Shown piece by piece: positions 1 to 10,239 of a stretch of DNA of 64,000 nt. Both the position numbers and the translations under genes were made by a program. The DNA is from Lasiosphaeria ovina (taxonomy: Eukaryota > Ascomycota > Sordariomycetes > Sordariales > Lasiosphaeriaceae): assembly GCA_033439765.1 (NCBI GenBank), contig JAULSN010000011.1, forward strand, positions 496,001-560,000. The letters run 5' to 3'. How positions within the stretch are numbered: position 1 is the stretch's first letter; every line of letters starts with the position of its first letter. The notes below the pieces were generated by a model. It saw nothing but the letters and a program-made list of their open reading frames with translations. It did not search any database and was not told the DNA's origin.

Positions 1-1173
1 ATGAAGACCTGGTTGGTCGGAGGTCCGTTGAATTTCTTGTCGTCGAGCTTGATCAATGTCCAGCCTCGCAAGAAGCCTCTGCTGGACGCTGAAAGCGGCG
101 CCATGTCGGTGATGTAGCCGGCCACGCGGTTCTCGATGGTCGGCGCGCCCTCTTCATCAAACATCTTTTTAGAAAGAGCATTAAGGACGTTTCGGGCGAA
201 CGGAATATCCCAGTCTAAGCCATCAGTATCTTTCTTGTCCACTGCAGTCCACTTTTCAGATAGGACCTCTAGGTGGATCATGTGGGCATGATAGAGCCTC
301 TTCTTTTCGGAATCCGCATAATCAAGTCCATTGCTGAAATTGTTCTTCAGGCGCAGCATGGAGTCGTGGCAGTTGCACAGGATCCGGTGCTTCTCTGGAG
401 CCGTTGGCACTTGTTCCTCTTCCTGGTAGCGGTATGACTTGTCGTTGTCGAGCCAGAGTCCGGGTTTCGGGAGTCTCCCGATACAATGGCGTGTGCTACA
501 TGCCTGCACGTGAGACCGTAGAACCCCGGCCGTCCTGAAAGTCGAATATGTAGGCCCATAGTTCCACGGTGGGGTTCTGCACCCTTGGGGGAGATTTCGT
601 ACCCAATTTCGGACAGAAAGTGGCTCCTTAGCTTGTAATAGGAGAAATCGTCCAGTCCATGATGGAGTTGATCTACCGGGGCATTGGGGGGGTATTGACG
701 GCGAATAATCTCCTCTACGTTCCGGTTCATGGCAAAGAGCTCCCTCTCCACCGAGCGGATCTCAACCTCAATGTCCGGGATACCTGCCTCTCAGGAGCTC
801 TCGTCAGCCGAGAGCGGCAGCCACGGCGGTGTCCCAATCTTGATCAGGCTGAGGAGCAATGTCGACCATGAGAACGAGCAATTTGCGCGGCTCCTCCTTG
901 TTGATGCCCTGGTTGGATTAGTCGGCCCGTCCGATGCGAATACGATAAAACCGCTCCTCCCCCACGCATGGCAATTCGGATGAGACAAAAATACGTCATT
1001 GTTCATTCTCATTATAACCTTTCTTCAACCAAAAATCTCCTTAACGATCTGCTGATATTCTGCCACAGCTTATTGAACAGCTCCATGATAAACGTGACCA
1101 AATCAAAATCTGGCTTCCAGACAAGGCGCAACTGCACACTCTGCCCAAGCGCAACAGCCTTGAAGTTGACCAT
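1..1173 (-). pseudogene. Decayed, partial chymotrypsin-like (trypsin-fold) fungal gene, runs off the left edge
   Basis: The minus strand carries coding-like protein in pieces. A start at 1173 opens a 53-residue piece (MVNFKAVALG...) ending at a stop near 1012. Next comes a piece containing EERFYRIRIGRAD, a stop, then SNQGINKEEPRKLLVLMVDI, with a further stop near 805. The frame then shifts into DIEVEIRSVERELFAMNRN. The motif GLTCRHVAH (about 500-530) resembles the catalytic-His region of a large family of fungal trypsin-like hypothetical proteins. One more frameshift near 470 leads into about 155 residues (PKPGLWLDNDKSYRYQ... to WTLIKLDDKKFNG) that stay open to position 1. At least two in-frame stops and two frameshifts, with no room for an intron at the 470 shift, point to a broken gene. 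The C-terminal nucleophile region lies outside the window. Some breaks could be introns or sequence errors. Family assignment is moderate. Confidence 0.55.
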
Positions 1174-1199
1174 CAGCGGTACACTGCCTTAACCTCGAA

Positions 1200-3634
1200 C
1201 TAGTAGATGGTAACTACAGCGTGGAACTTGTCCACGTCCAACTTCCTTCCCCCTCCTGCCCCCCGTATCCGTACATATCCAAGCCGCTGGTAGCCGTCAG
1301 CACCATCGCCGCCCACCCTCCCAAGCACCAAGCCCTCGAACCCAGATCCAAAGCTGTAAAACTCCATCGACCGCAGAAGCAGAATGTGCGTTCTAGTAGC
1401 CTTAAACGGAAGATTGTCCCGACACCTCTGGAGAGCCACCTCGCCGCTCGGCAGCGTGGTACGCGAGACTCCGCAGTCAAACCAAGTGCGCCGCCTGCTA
1501 GCAAACCAAGTGCGCCGCCTGCTAGCAACAGAGAACTCAGAACCGCCCACCTCCACCACCTCGGGACAGCTGTGCGGCCCGTAGCGGACGGTGCAGGGGA
1601 CGAGCGGGCCCGAGAGCGTCACGGACGCAGCCGACACCCTGCCAAACTCTTCGTCGGCGGAGAGCAGGGTCCGCTCGGCGGTGACCACGTCGAACAGCCG
1701 CTGCTCGCCCTGGAACCCCAACGGCCCCACAGAGCCCTGGTCGTACACGACGCCTGCGCAGTCGCCCGTCAGAGACGCCCACGAGAAGCTCGGCGCAATG
1801 TATCGACCGAGCGACGGGGCGCGGCCTCGCGGGCTTTCGTGGCGGCAGTGCCAGGACAGCGCGCCGCCGTCCCGCAGCATGTTCGTCCACATGCCGGCCA
1901 CGTAGGCCGAGCCGTCGTCTGCGTGCGGCGACTGCATGTTGGCGGCCACGCGGCCTGCCAGGCCCGAAAGCGCCAGCAGCTTGTCGGTCGGCTGCGTGAA
2001 GCGCCGGCGGCTGAAGTCTTTGACGATCTCCTGCCAGCAGGCCCGGCTGGCGTGGTTGAACGACTGGTCCGCCGGCGAGGAATTTGATGTCGGGCGGCGG
2101 CGGCTGTTACTACCCTGGGAATGTGGAGGGTTGGAAGAAGAGCCGGCGGGCGGTGATGATGCCCACAGATCCTCGTACAGGGCCCGCCGCTCGTGCTTCT
2201 GCACCCCCTGGTGGCACAAGCAGCCCGCGTCCTCGCGGCACTGCCACTGAATGTCGTCCTTTGTGAACTTGATGTATCGGCTGGAGAGGGACTCTTCCTG
2301 GAAAGTCCAACCCCGCGAGTCTATGGCGTCCTGGGGCTCGGCGGGCGTGTCCACGGACGCGGGGTCGAAGTTGGCAAAGTCTGCGACGTTGAAGTGGAAG
2401 CCCGAGGTGCTGGTCCTGCGGGCGACGAGACGCATCGGTGGGAGCTCTGGAGGTAGCGCTAGAAGCTCCCCGCCACGGGATAACCCCTGGAGGAAGCCGC
2501 TGTGGCAGGACGTCGAGGACGCGGCGATGATGGTGACTTTGGCCATGGAATATACGGTGGCCATCTTCCGCGCCTCTGCTTCCCAGTCTCCCGCGTCGTC
2601 TTGGACAATGCACAACGCGTCGATCCAGATGTATTCAATGCCAAGGGAGGAGCAGACGGACAAAGCCTCTTTGATTGTTAACGGCAGATCAGAAAGGGGG
2701 ATTCCAGACTTTAGCTGGCTGTGGGTTGAGGTTGTTGCCTTGAGAGGAGGGTTCTGCTTCAGTTCGTCCTCGCTTCCCCAGCAGTAGCTCAGAGCAGCGT
2801 ACTCTCCAGCCATTCTCTCGTCAAAGTCCAACAGCGTGGCTGTACTGGGCGTGATCTTGAGCATCCGTCGTGGCCACTCGACTTTGAAGCCTGGATCTCG
2901 CCGACAGGCATCGTGGCCATCGTTTATGAGGCAGGCGTCCAGCCTACTCCGCATGAATGAGGCCCAATCTGACTGAATAATAGCCGGTTTCCCTTCATCT
3001 GGGCCAGGGTCTGGTAGGAGTCCAGATGTCAATAACCGGGCTTACACTCTCTTACGCAAAGAAGTCCACTCCAACCACACATACCGTTCTCCAGGGTGAT
3101 GTAAAACTGCTCCACCACTTCTCCGTCGCCATCAGCCGGGTGCAGCGCGCTGACTCTCAAGCAGCGCGGGTTTGGAAACGCATAGCGAAAGTCCCAGTAG
3201 CCGCTCGGCTCGAGGTCTGGGTCGTACTGGGCTCTCTCCAGCCGGCGAAAGCCAAGGTAAAGGAGCATGCAGAACGCACACGCGCCGAAGCCGGCACTCC
3301 TGATTTTGGACAGGGTCGACACGTAAACCCAGTCCCAGCCCAAGTAGTCGACGATCTTCCCTTTGTGTCGGACTGGCGGGGCCATGATGTTGACAGGCGA
3401 TGTTGCCCCGACCCCTTGTTGCCGACATTTTTCACACAGTTTACCCCCGCGGAAGAGGCCCCATGTTTCCCGTGTCTCAAGTCCCCAGCTGAGGCTGCCG
3501 AGCGTGTTGTAGCGGTAGAGACTTGGGATGTGAATATCGGACGCTCCTGGCCCTGTGGTTCCCATTGGGGGTTGGATGACATGCATCAAGTTTTCACTCC
3601 TCGTTAGGGATGAAATTCGTGTCTTTGAGGACAT
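1200..3634 (-). CDS. HET-domain (heterokaryon incompatibility) protein, 786 aa, two exons
   Basis: The coding sequence is exon 1 at 3634..3085 and exon 2 at 3010..1200. The 74-nt intron (3084..3011) has a GTATGT donor and a CCAG acceptor and preserves frame (361 + 74-nt phase check gives 787 codons including stop). The N-terminal 180 residues contain paired Cys motifs (LCEKC, CAFC), common in front of HET domains. The HET domain spans about residues 254-430. Its three hallmark blocks are YAALSYCWG (about 254), IEYIWIDALCIVQDD (about 307) and RGWTFQEE (about 417). HET proteins trigger incompatibility cell death after non-self recognition in fungi. The partner here is unknown. The C-terminal part carries an in-frame tandem duplication (SRRRTWFA twice). 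The domain call is secure. The exact start (MSSKTR) is the first Met of the open frame. Confidence 0.9.
1479..1526 (-). repeat. Perfect 2 x 24-bp tandem duplication inside the HET gene
   Basis: Positions 1479-1502 and 1503-1526 are identical 24-mers. Because 24 is a multiple of three, the copy adds eight residues (SRRRTWFA repeated) without breaking the frame. The perfect identity implies a recent slippage event. Confidence 0.95.
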
Positions 3635-4695
3635 TTAGAGGGGAGATGAGGGGAAATTGCGGTGTCGGCAAGGCAGCTCAACTACTGCGCTAGGCGGCCA
3701 GACGCCACGATTTCTTCCATCAAGCATGCCCGTCACTCATTTCAGCACAAAGCTGCATATAGCTCAAAATTAACGCGATACCCCCTCACCATATACGGTT
3801 CCGTCAAACAAATTTCGAGACCTGTACTCTGTAAATAATTATGCTTGACACATCTGATTAGGAGAGTGAATGAGTCTCATTCTGACCTTCAACCACATAT
3901 GAGATGCCATGCCGACTGAGGCAATGTCTGCCACATCCATGTTCTCGTCCCAGGTCGAAGTACCTACATCATCACCGCCGGCATCGGCTGTCTTGTCGTT
4001 GGGAAAGTCATACGTAAATGGTCTGCAGGGGTTTTTCGTCTTGTCGGGAAGGACAGTATCAAGTGGGTAAGACAGCGGCATTGGCACTGTTAGGGGGTCT
4101 TGAGACATCATCGTATCTCGGGTGGTTTGTTGTTGGCGGAGGCAAAAAAAATCTTTTTCTCTTTATCCTTTGCTAAAGTCTGGAACTGGGCCTACAATAG
4201 GAGCTGCATGTTAGGCTAAATTCGAAGTCATGACAAGCTTGGAGCAGCTAACGTGTTGGCGCTGAAGGCGCGCTAATAAATCTTCCTCAGGCACCTTTCA
4301 CGGTAAACAATGCCGCGCAGTATGCTGACAGCCCAGGCCTGCCCTGTATTTTGCTTAACCTAGTATTCCGTAGCGTGCTTCTCTCCAAAATGTTGGCCTA
4401 GGAAACAGCCCACGCCTCGGAGCTACAAACGTGCCTATTTTCTCGTAGATACCTAATTAGATGGATGCACGTGCATCGCAGTGCTCGGTTGCACATCCCG
4501 TCCCGCCCCATCGGCCCCATCTTGCCCCTCGATCAGCTCCACAGCAAAGTCTTTAGAGGCAAACCGATCCGATGACTCCCGATCGCGCAATGGGAAAATT
4601 ACCCCTCCCCCGCACTGAAATTCCTTCCTCAAGCCGACCATATTTTCGCGGCATTTCTTTTGCGCGTGCGCGACTATTGACCCATCTTCTCCGCC
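3635..4695. other. Intergenic region between the HET gene and adenylosuccinate synthetase (divergent promoters)
   Basis: About 1.06 kb between two divergently transcribed genes, so it should hold both promoters. A 90-codon open frame lies on the minus strand (3839..4111). Nothing else is recognised. The segment 3720-3850 is relatively AT-rich. Confidence 0.6.
3839..4111 (-). CDS. Possible small hypothetical ORF, 90 aa
   Basis: This open frame starts MMSQDPLTVPMPLSYP and ends NQMCQA. It has no recognisable domain, signal peptide or membrane segment. Its amino-acid composition is not obviously biased, unlike most antisense shadow frames here, and it overlaps no other gene. It lies in the divergent promoter region between the HET gene and adenylosuccinate synthetase, so it could equally be chance. 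I do not recognise it. Confidence 0.2.
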   Translation of the reverse strand: MMSQDPLTVPMPLSYPLDTVLPDKTKNPCRPFTYDFPNDKTADAGGDDVGTSTWDENMDVADIASVGMASHMWLKVRMRLIHSPNQMCQA

Positions 4696-6837
4696 ATGGC
4701 TACCATCATTCTCGGGTCCCAATGGGGGTGAGTTTTTGCCAATTGGTTTCCAATCCAGCGACACGAAGCAGCCACGGCTGATGCTGACGTTTTTTTGCCC
4801 GATTTTTAGCGACGAAGGCAAAGGTACCGAGGCCCCAAAAACCCCGGGTCTCGAATCGCCATGTCCCGAAATGACCCCTCCAGGCACGCGCGAACCGCAT
4901 AGTGGGCTGTCGATGCTAACCTCTTCGCAGGCAAGCTCACCGACATCCTGTGCCCGCAGACCCAGATCTGCGCGAGAGCTGCCGGTGGCCATAACGCCGG
5001 GCATTCCATCGGTACGAAGCTGCCCGTTTTCTGCCCGTCTCTCTCCCTCTCACGCTCCGCGGGGCGCGCGCACAGCCCGTTTACTAACAGACGATGCGCT
5101 ATGCTGAACAGTTGCGAATGGCGTCTCGTACAGCTTCCACCTCCTCCCTTCCGGCCTCATCAACCCCAACTGCATGAACCTGATCGGCTCTGGAGTCGTT
5201 TTCCACGTCCCCAGCTTCTTCAAGGAGCTTGCCGAGTTGGAGGCCAAGGGCCTGACAGACGTGCACAACCGCATCCTCGTCTCGGACCGGTGCCAGGTCA
5301 ACTTTGACCTCCATGCCGCCGTGGACGGGCTAGAGGAGGTCGAGCTGGGCTCGCGCAAGATTGGCACCACGGGAAGGTTGGTGTTTGTCTAGCTACACGG
5401 GATGGGAAGCAGAAAACTAATACGCGCGTGTAGAGGTATTGGCCCGAGCTACAGCACCAAGGCAGCGGTACGAAGCCCCCGTCCCCCCTACAGCGCGCAT
5501 TCCCCGGCTTTAAACTGACTCGGGATGTTGAAGAGAAGCGGTGTCAGGGTCCATGAAATCTTCGACGAGGAGGTCTTCGAGCGCAAGCTGCGCCAGCTTG
5601 CATCTGGGTACAAGAAGAGATTCGGCGACCTGCTCAAGTACGACGTCGAGGAGGAGATTGCCCGCTTCAAGGAGTACCGCCCCAAGCTCGCGGCCTACTG
5701 CACCGACGCCGTGCAGTACATGAAGCAGGCCCAGGACCGCAACTACAAGATCCTCATCGAGGGCGCCAATGCCCTGATGCTGGATATCGACTACGGTGCG
5801 CCGTTCTCGAGTGCCGCCGTGAGCGTTGCGGTTGGCTAACATCCGTTTGCAGGCACCTACCCCTATGTTACGAGCAGTAACACTGGACTGGGCGGCATCT
5901 TCACCGGCCTTGCCATCAACCCTAGAAAGCTTGAGTAGGTTACCCCAAGGCTGCAGGCAAGACAAGGTTGCTGACTCGGGATTTTAGGCAAGTCATTGGA
6001 GTGGTGAAGGCCTATGTCAGTATACTCCAAATGTACACCCTGTTTTGTGCCCTTTACTCACAGTGTGTAACAGACCACCAGAGTGGGTGAGGGAATCTTC
6101 AAGACCGAGGACACGGAAGAGGCCGGCACGAAGCTACAAGAAATCGGTAGGCTTGTCTCATTCTTGCACATAGTGCTGTTCATCATGGCAGACTGCTAAC
6201 ATGGGATGACCACAGGCCGCGAATGGGGCGTCAGCACCGGCAGGAAGCGGAGATGCGGCTGGCTCGACCTCGTGGTTTTGAAATACTCCACGGCCATCAA
6301 CCACTACACGGCGCTCAACCTGACCAAGCTCGACGTGCTCGACACCTTCCCCACCCTGAAGGTGCGTGTTGCTTCCTTTCATCTTAGCTTTACAGAGGAA
6401 ACAAGTGGATGACTAACCAGTGTCGCGGTTTCAAAGGTCGCCGTTGCGTACAAGGACCCGGCAACAGGAGAGGAGGTCGAGTACTTCCCCGCCGATGTCG
6501 GCCAGCTGGAGAAGCTGGAGGTTGTGTACAAGGAGTTTGAGGGCTGGCAGAAGCCCACCACGGCCGCAAAGAGCTACGTAAGTTCTTACTCGCTGTTTTG
6601 CCGATATCCCTGCGCTATCCGAGTCCAAGCTGGAGATTGTTGCTTCCCCTACTGCTCGCCAGAGGATGTTTCCGCTCATGCTAACAACTTTGGAAATAGT
6701 ATGACCTGCCCAAGCAAGCGCGCGCCTATGTCGAGTTCATTGAGACGTTTGTGGGCGTGCCCATTGCGTGGATTGGGACGGGCCCGAGCCGCGAGGATAT
6801 GGTCGTCCGCACCAAAGCCGCCGGGCTCGAGAAGTGA
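4696..6837 (+). CDS. ade12: Adenylosuccinate synthetase, 431 aa, 12 exons
   Basis: This cytosolic enzyme joins IMP and aspartate using GTP to give adenylosuccinate, the first committed step to AMP. Exons: 4696..4727, 4810..4823, 4931..5011, 5112..5376, 5434..5467, 5534..5795, 5853..5934, 5988..6015, 6074..6146, 6216..6361, 6437..6577 and 6700..6837. All junctions are GT-AG and the sum is 1296 nt, exactly 432 codons. Signature motifs are SQWGDEGKGK (about 8-17), GGHNAGHS (34-41), the [12 protein letters not shown] block, [10 protein letters not shown] and [12 protein letters not shown]. The length matches the family (about 430). The start MATIILG has CGCCATGG context and is preceded by no in-frame alternative that fits. 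Exon 2 is only 14 nt and encodes part of the nucleotide-binding loop, so automated gene callers may miss it. Identity is essentially certain. Confidence 0.97.
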
Positions 6838-7329
6838 GTTGCGCGCAGATTGCGCAGTAGCTGTACCTAAGTAACCCTGTATCCTGACAAAACATGGGGT
6901 ATTGTGAACTTGTTGGTATGTGGTCTGTGGAGTGAGTGCGTGAATGCGTTTTTTTGGACTTGAGATTTCAAAAATCTCTTCCATTTGCCGGGTTATAGAG
7001 GGCTTTTTGGTTACCTGGTGCCGTGAGCAAAGGGGGTGTTTGTACTGAAGTCGGTGAGAAAATCATCTGATATCCGTGCTTTACCGTAGTTTCAACCGCC
7101 AGTGAGAAAATGTGGCGCGACCAACAGCAATGCAGGAGGGTCTGGATTCCTAGAGATGAAACTATTACGCTTGATTATTTAACTTGAAGAAAGCAGAAAA
7201 CCCGACGCATATCCGGTTTAAACGTGAGGATAAAATGCCAACCTTCTATGCCAACATGGCAGGTAGCTTATATCGCCCGTTTGTGAACAACCCACGCCGT
7301 CTCGCACAGTCCCGACCCCATGACCATGA
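6838..7329. other. Intergenic region between convergent 3' ends
   Basis: About 490 bp between the ends of adenylosuccinate synthetase (plus) and the ceramidase-like gene (minus). No gene, repeat or RNA was recognised. It presumably holds both 3' untranslated regions. Confidence 0.6.
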
Positions 7330-9135
7330 TCAACCATCACGCTCGCTGCCGCTATTATCGCTTCCCAGCTCGCCCAGATCATACGCCCGCCGCCACAGCA
7401 CGCGGCCCGTCAGCGGATCCATGATAACGGAGTAGTGCGTCTGGTCGTGCGTGATGTACTCGTGGCCCAGCATCTTCAGCACGTCGTCGAGCAGCACGCC
7501 GTCGGCGGGCGGCGGGACTCGTCTTTCTTTTTCTTCTTCCTGCTTCTCAACCTCATGCTGCTGGTCTTGTTCCATCTGGTCTTGCCGTGCACGGAGTTGC
7601 GAACTCGTCTTACTACCATCGGGCAGAAACGAGCGGGCATGCCGCCGCAGCACCGCCGATCGCCTCGCCTGCTGCTTCCGCTGCCGCAGCACCGCCCCCC
7701 ACCACACCCGGCGCACCATGTGCTTGCGGTCCATCGAGTCTTCGACCAGGCTCATCATGCCCGTCTCGGCGACCGCAGCCGCGGCCGCGGCTACCCGCTC
7801 AGGCGCGGACTCGTCATCCACGTCGTGGTTGCACGTCGTCAGCAGCGTGCCGTCGCTCCGCACAACTGCGGCGAGATGGTCTTTTTCCACTGCGTATGTC
7901 CGCTGCGCTGTGCTGAAGATCAGGTACGCTGCTGTTGATGGCGAGAGTGTCAGTTCGGCTAGTAGGCTGTCGATGTTGAGGTCGTGCGGATCCTGCTGCT
8001 CGTGCAAGTTTTCAAGTTCGGCATTTGGAGTGTCTAGTTTCTCTCCCCCCAGAGCTAGCGGCGAAACTGAAGCAACAGCAGCAACAGTCGGGTCCTCGGC
8101 GCGCCCGTCCCTCCGCCGCAGCAGCGGCTCGGTCCCCGGCGCCGCGGGGCTCAGCAGGTAGTGGCGCAGGGTGCTCGAGATGGAGGGGCGGCGGCCGAGC
8201 AGCACCATGGCCTGGTGCCAGCGGTAGGCGGCGCGCTTGCGCCAGGTGCTGCGGTCGTGCGTCGGCCGGAAGTTGAGGCTCAGGCTCAGCCCGCGGCGCA
8301 CGCCCGTCAGCGCGCCCACGTACCCAAAGTACCCGACCGTCGTCGCCACCACGGGCCCGCCCGCCGCTCGCACAAAGTCCAGCTCCACGATCAGGTGCCG
8401 CAGCTCGTCCATGTCCCAGTCCAGCGTGCGGAAGTGCACGATGCGCGACTTGCTTGGGATTGCCGCCGCCGCCACCGGCTTTCTCGCCGCTCTAGCCCCC
8501 CGGGCCGCACCGGCGCTGTTGCCTGCATCGCCCTCAGCGTCCCCATCACAGTACGCCATGCGCACGCCGCCACTCGTACACCCGAGCAGCAGATCCAGCA
8601 GCACATTGAACGCGACCAGCAAGTACAGCGGCAGGCCCGTGGCGGAGGCAATGCCGCGCAGCTCAGCCGTCTCGTCGTCGGCGTACACGCGCCGCAGCGT
8701 CAAGCGCGCCAGCGCCAGCAGCCCGCGCTGCCCCGCCCGCCACCCCCCCGGCACGGCCGTCGCGACCAGGTCGCCGAACAGGCCCTCGAGGTCCGTCGCG
8801 CGGATCGCGGGCATCAGTTGCGCGGCGATGTGGTCGTACCGGTGCTCCGGCGCGACGGAGAGGTCGACGGTGAAACGCGGCGGCGTGCGGCCGGCTGTCT
8901 CCCAGATGGGCTGCGCTTTTGGGGGCGCGGTGGTGCTGGTGGTCTTTTTTTGTTTGGCCGGGGCCGGGGTCGGGGCGGCGTCGCGAGCGTTGGCATCGCA
9001 GTTATTATTGTTGTTGTTGTTTAGTTGGTTTGGTAAAGAGGTGTTTGTTGCTGTATTTGGTTCGCGCGTCTCGGGAGCTGGTTTGACAGGTTTCTCCGGC
9101 TCCTGCGACGAGTGTCGGAGGCCGGCCGACTCCAT
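7330..9135 (-). CDS. Acid ceramidase / N-acylethanolamine acid amidase-like protein, 601 aa, single exon
   Basis: Family enzymes are N-terminal-nucleophile amidases that cleave fatty-acid amides such as ceramide. The NAAA-beta-like block (PPRFTVDLSVAPEHRYDHIA) lies at about residues 85-105. The predicted nucleophile is the Cys in LLGCTSGG (about 186). The conserved Arg/Asp block FRTLDWDM is at about 235, followed by GYFGYVGALTG. These features match acid ceramidase. The start at 9135 (MESAGLRHS) was chosen because it has GCCATGG context. An upstream in-frame Met at 9186 would add 17 residues. No clear signal peptide is seen, which is unusual for a lysosomal/vacuolar family. Differences from typical members are a Pro/Asn-rich N-terminus, an Ala/Gly-rich insert between nucleophile and Arg/Asp block, and a long charged C-terminal insert (about 490-540) before the conserved end. 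Substrate is unknown. Confidence 0.75.
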   Translation of the reverse strand: MESAGLRHSSQEPEKPVKPAPETREPNTATNTSLPNQLNNNNNNNCDANARDAAPTPAPAKQKKTTSTTAPPKAQPIWETAGRTPPRFTVDLSVAPEHRYDHIAAQLMPAIRATDLEGLFGDLVATAVPGGWRAGQRGLLALARLTLRRVYADDETAELRGIASATGLPLYLLVAFNVLLDLLLGCTSGGVRMAYCDGDAEGDAGNSAGAARGARAARKPVAAAAIPSKSRIVHFRTLDWDMDELRHLIVELDFVRAAGGPVVATTVGYFGYVGALTGVRRGLSLSLNFRPTHDRSTWRKRAAYRWHQAMVLLGRRPSISSTLRHYLLSPAAPGTEPLLRRRDGRAEDPTVAAVASVSPLALGGEKLDTPNAELENLHEQQDPHDLNIDSLLAELTLSPSTAAYLIFSTAQRTYAVEKDHLAAVVRSDGTLLTTCNHDVDDESAPERVAAAAAAVAETGMMSLVEDSMDRKHMVRRVWWGAVLRQRKQQARRSAVLRRHARSFLPDGSKTSSQLRARQDQMEQDQQHEVEKQEEEKERRVPPPADGVLLDDVLKMLGHEYITHDQTHYSVIMDPLTGRVLWRRAYDLGELGSDNSGSERDG

Positions 9136-9638
9136 GGCGTAGAATACCCAGTGAAAGGTGAGAGATTCGTGCTCATCCAAGTGCAAAGACGAAGAAGGTG
9201 CGACTCGTTATACTGAGTTGGCTGCTGTCTCGGGAAATCTAAGTTCTGCGCGCTAGCGTGACTTTGGGTGGAGTCCTCAGATGAAAAGAAGCAAGACTCG
9301 GCACCCACACGACACGACAGAAAATGCGCCTCTGTTGAACTAGCCAAGGCAGCCTTGGGGCTTAGCCCGGACTGTCGTACGCCGGTATGTATGTGATACG
9401 TGTACTGTGCATTTTGTGTTCGTCCAAAATGACAGATCGGCCAGGCAGCAGCCACAGCGGGGTGAACAGTCAGACTGAAGGCTGCTACCGACGCCTGCAG
9501 TTGCTGCTCATTTGGAAAGCAACGATTTCCGTCCGAAAACACTTGCAAAAAAAAAAATGGATCGCAGATTGAAAGTAGAAAGCTCATAATAGAACTTCTC
9601 TCATTTAGGCTCGAGTGGGCAAAAAGACAAAAAGATTA
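9136..9638. other. Intergenic region, promoter side of the ceramidase-like gene
   Basis: About 500 bp upstream of the minus-strand ceramidase-like gene and downstream of the tRNA. Only a short A-run (about 9546-9557) stands out. Open frames here look like chance. Confidence 0.5.
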
Positions 9639-9721
9639 GGTCCTACCCGGAATCGAACCGGGGTCGCCGGAATGGATGTTTGAATCAGAATCCGAAGTGC
9701 TGACCGCTACACCATAGAACC
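9639..9721 (-). tRNA. tRNA-Gln (anticodon CTG) with a short intron
   Basis: On the minus strand the 83-nt sequence begins GGTTCTA and ends TAGGACC, forming a 7-bp acceptor stem with one G-T pair. The T arm CCCGG-TTCGATT-CCGGG is perfect. The anticodon stem is TCGGA/TCCGG and the loop starts TTCTGA, giving anticodon CTG. About 11-12 extra bases directly after position 37 fit a canonical nuclear tRNA intron. The D arm follows TGGTGTAGCGGTCAGCA. Confidence 0.93.
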
Positions 9722-10239
9722 GAGTGCTTTGATTGGTTGAGGGTGATACTTGTGACGCTCAACTATATCCCCCCACCACAGTCTTTCGGGATTTTACACG
9801 CTTTGTTCTGTAACTCGTTTCTAATTAAGTCGAATTTAGGGAAATGTCACTAGTGAAACGAATGTCTTGTTCGATAATATTTACATTCACTTATTTAAAT
9901 AAGTTCTTATTAGTAAGTTAGTGGCAATACGAGCACTTGGCACCTATAAGTGAGCCATATCAGGCAACCCCGGCGGTGACAAACTAGTTAGTTCGAATTA
10001 GGGCTGTTCAAATTCGATAACATATCGGCTTTGCCTTGAAGAAATCTAGTAATTTATTTCCGCTTTCTTTGGCGTTCCGTTTTCAGACAAACACCGACGA
10101 GCGCCAAGCCATACTCAGCTGTACTTAAGTCGTCTGTGGGGATCGTGCAAGCTCAAAATTTCCACGAAACAACAACGACCGCAACGAGTGAGTCATTTAT
10201 CGCCACAACTTCGCAAGTTCAGCGTCTGGCCCATCCACC
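9722..10239. other. AT-rich intergenic region between tRNA-Gln and the N-acetyltransferase
   Basis: Noticeably AT-rich between about 9780 and 10080, against GC-rich flanking genes. No element ends or genes were recognised. It holds the promoter of the acetyltransferase. Confidence 0.5.

Noticed and set aside
4453..5004. 183-codon minus-strand open frame over the start of adenylosuccinate synthetase
   Set aside because: It overlaps the conserved exons and introns of a certain gene and has no recognisable features.
8161..9142. Long plus-strand frames (287 and 301 codons) opposite the ceramidase-like gene
   Set aside because: Antisense shadows of a GC-rich coding exon; the minus-strand product has the conserved family motifs.
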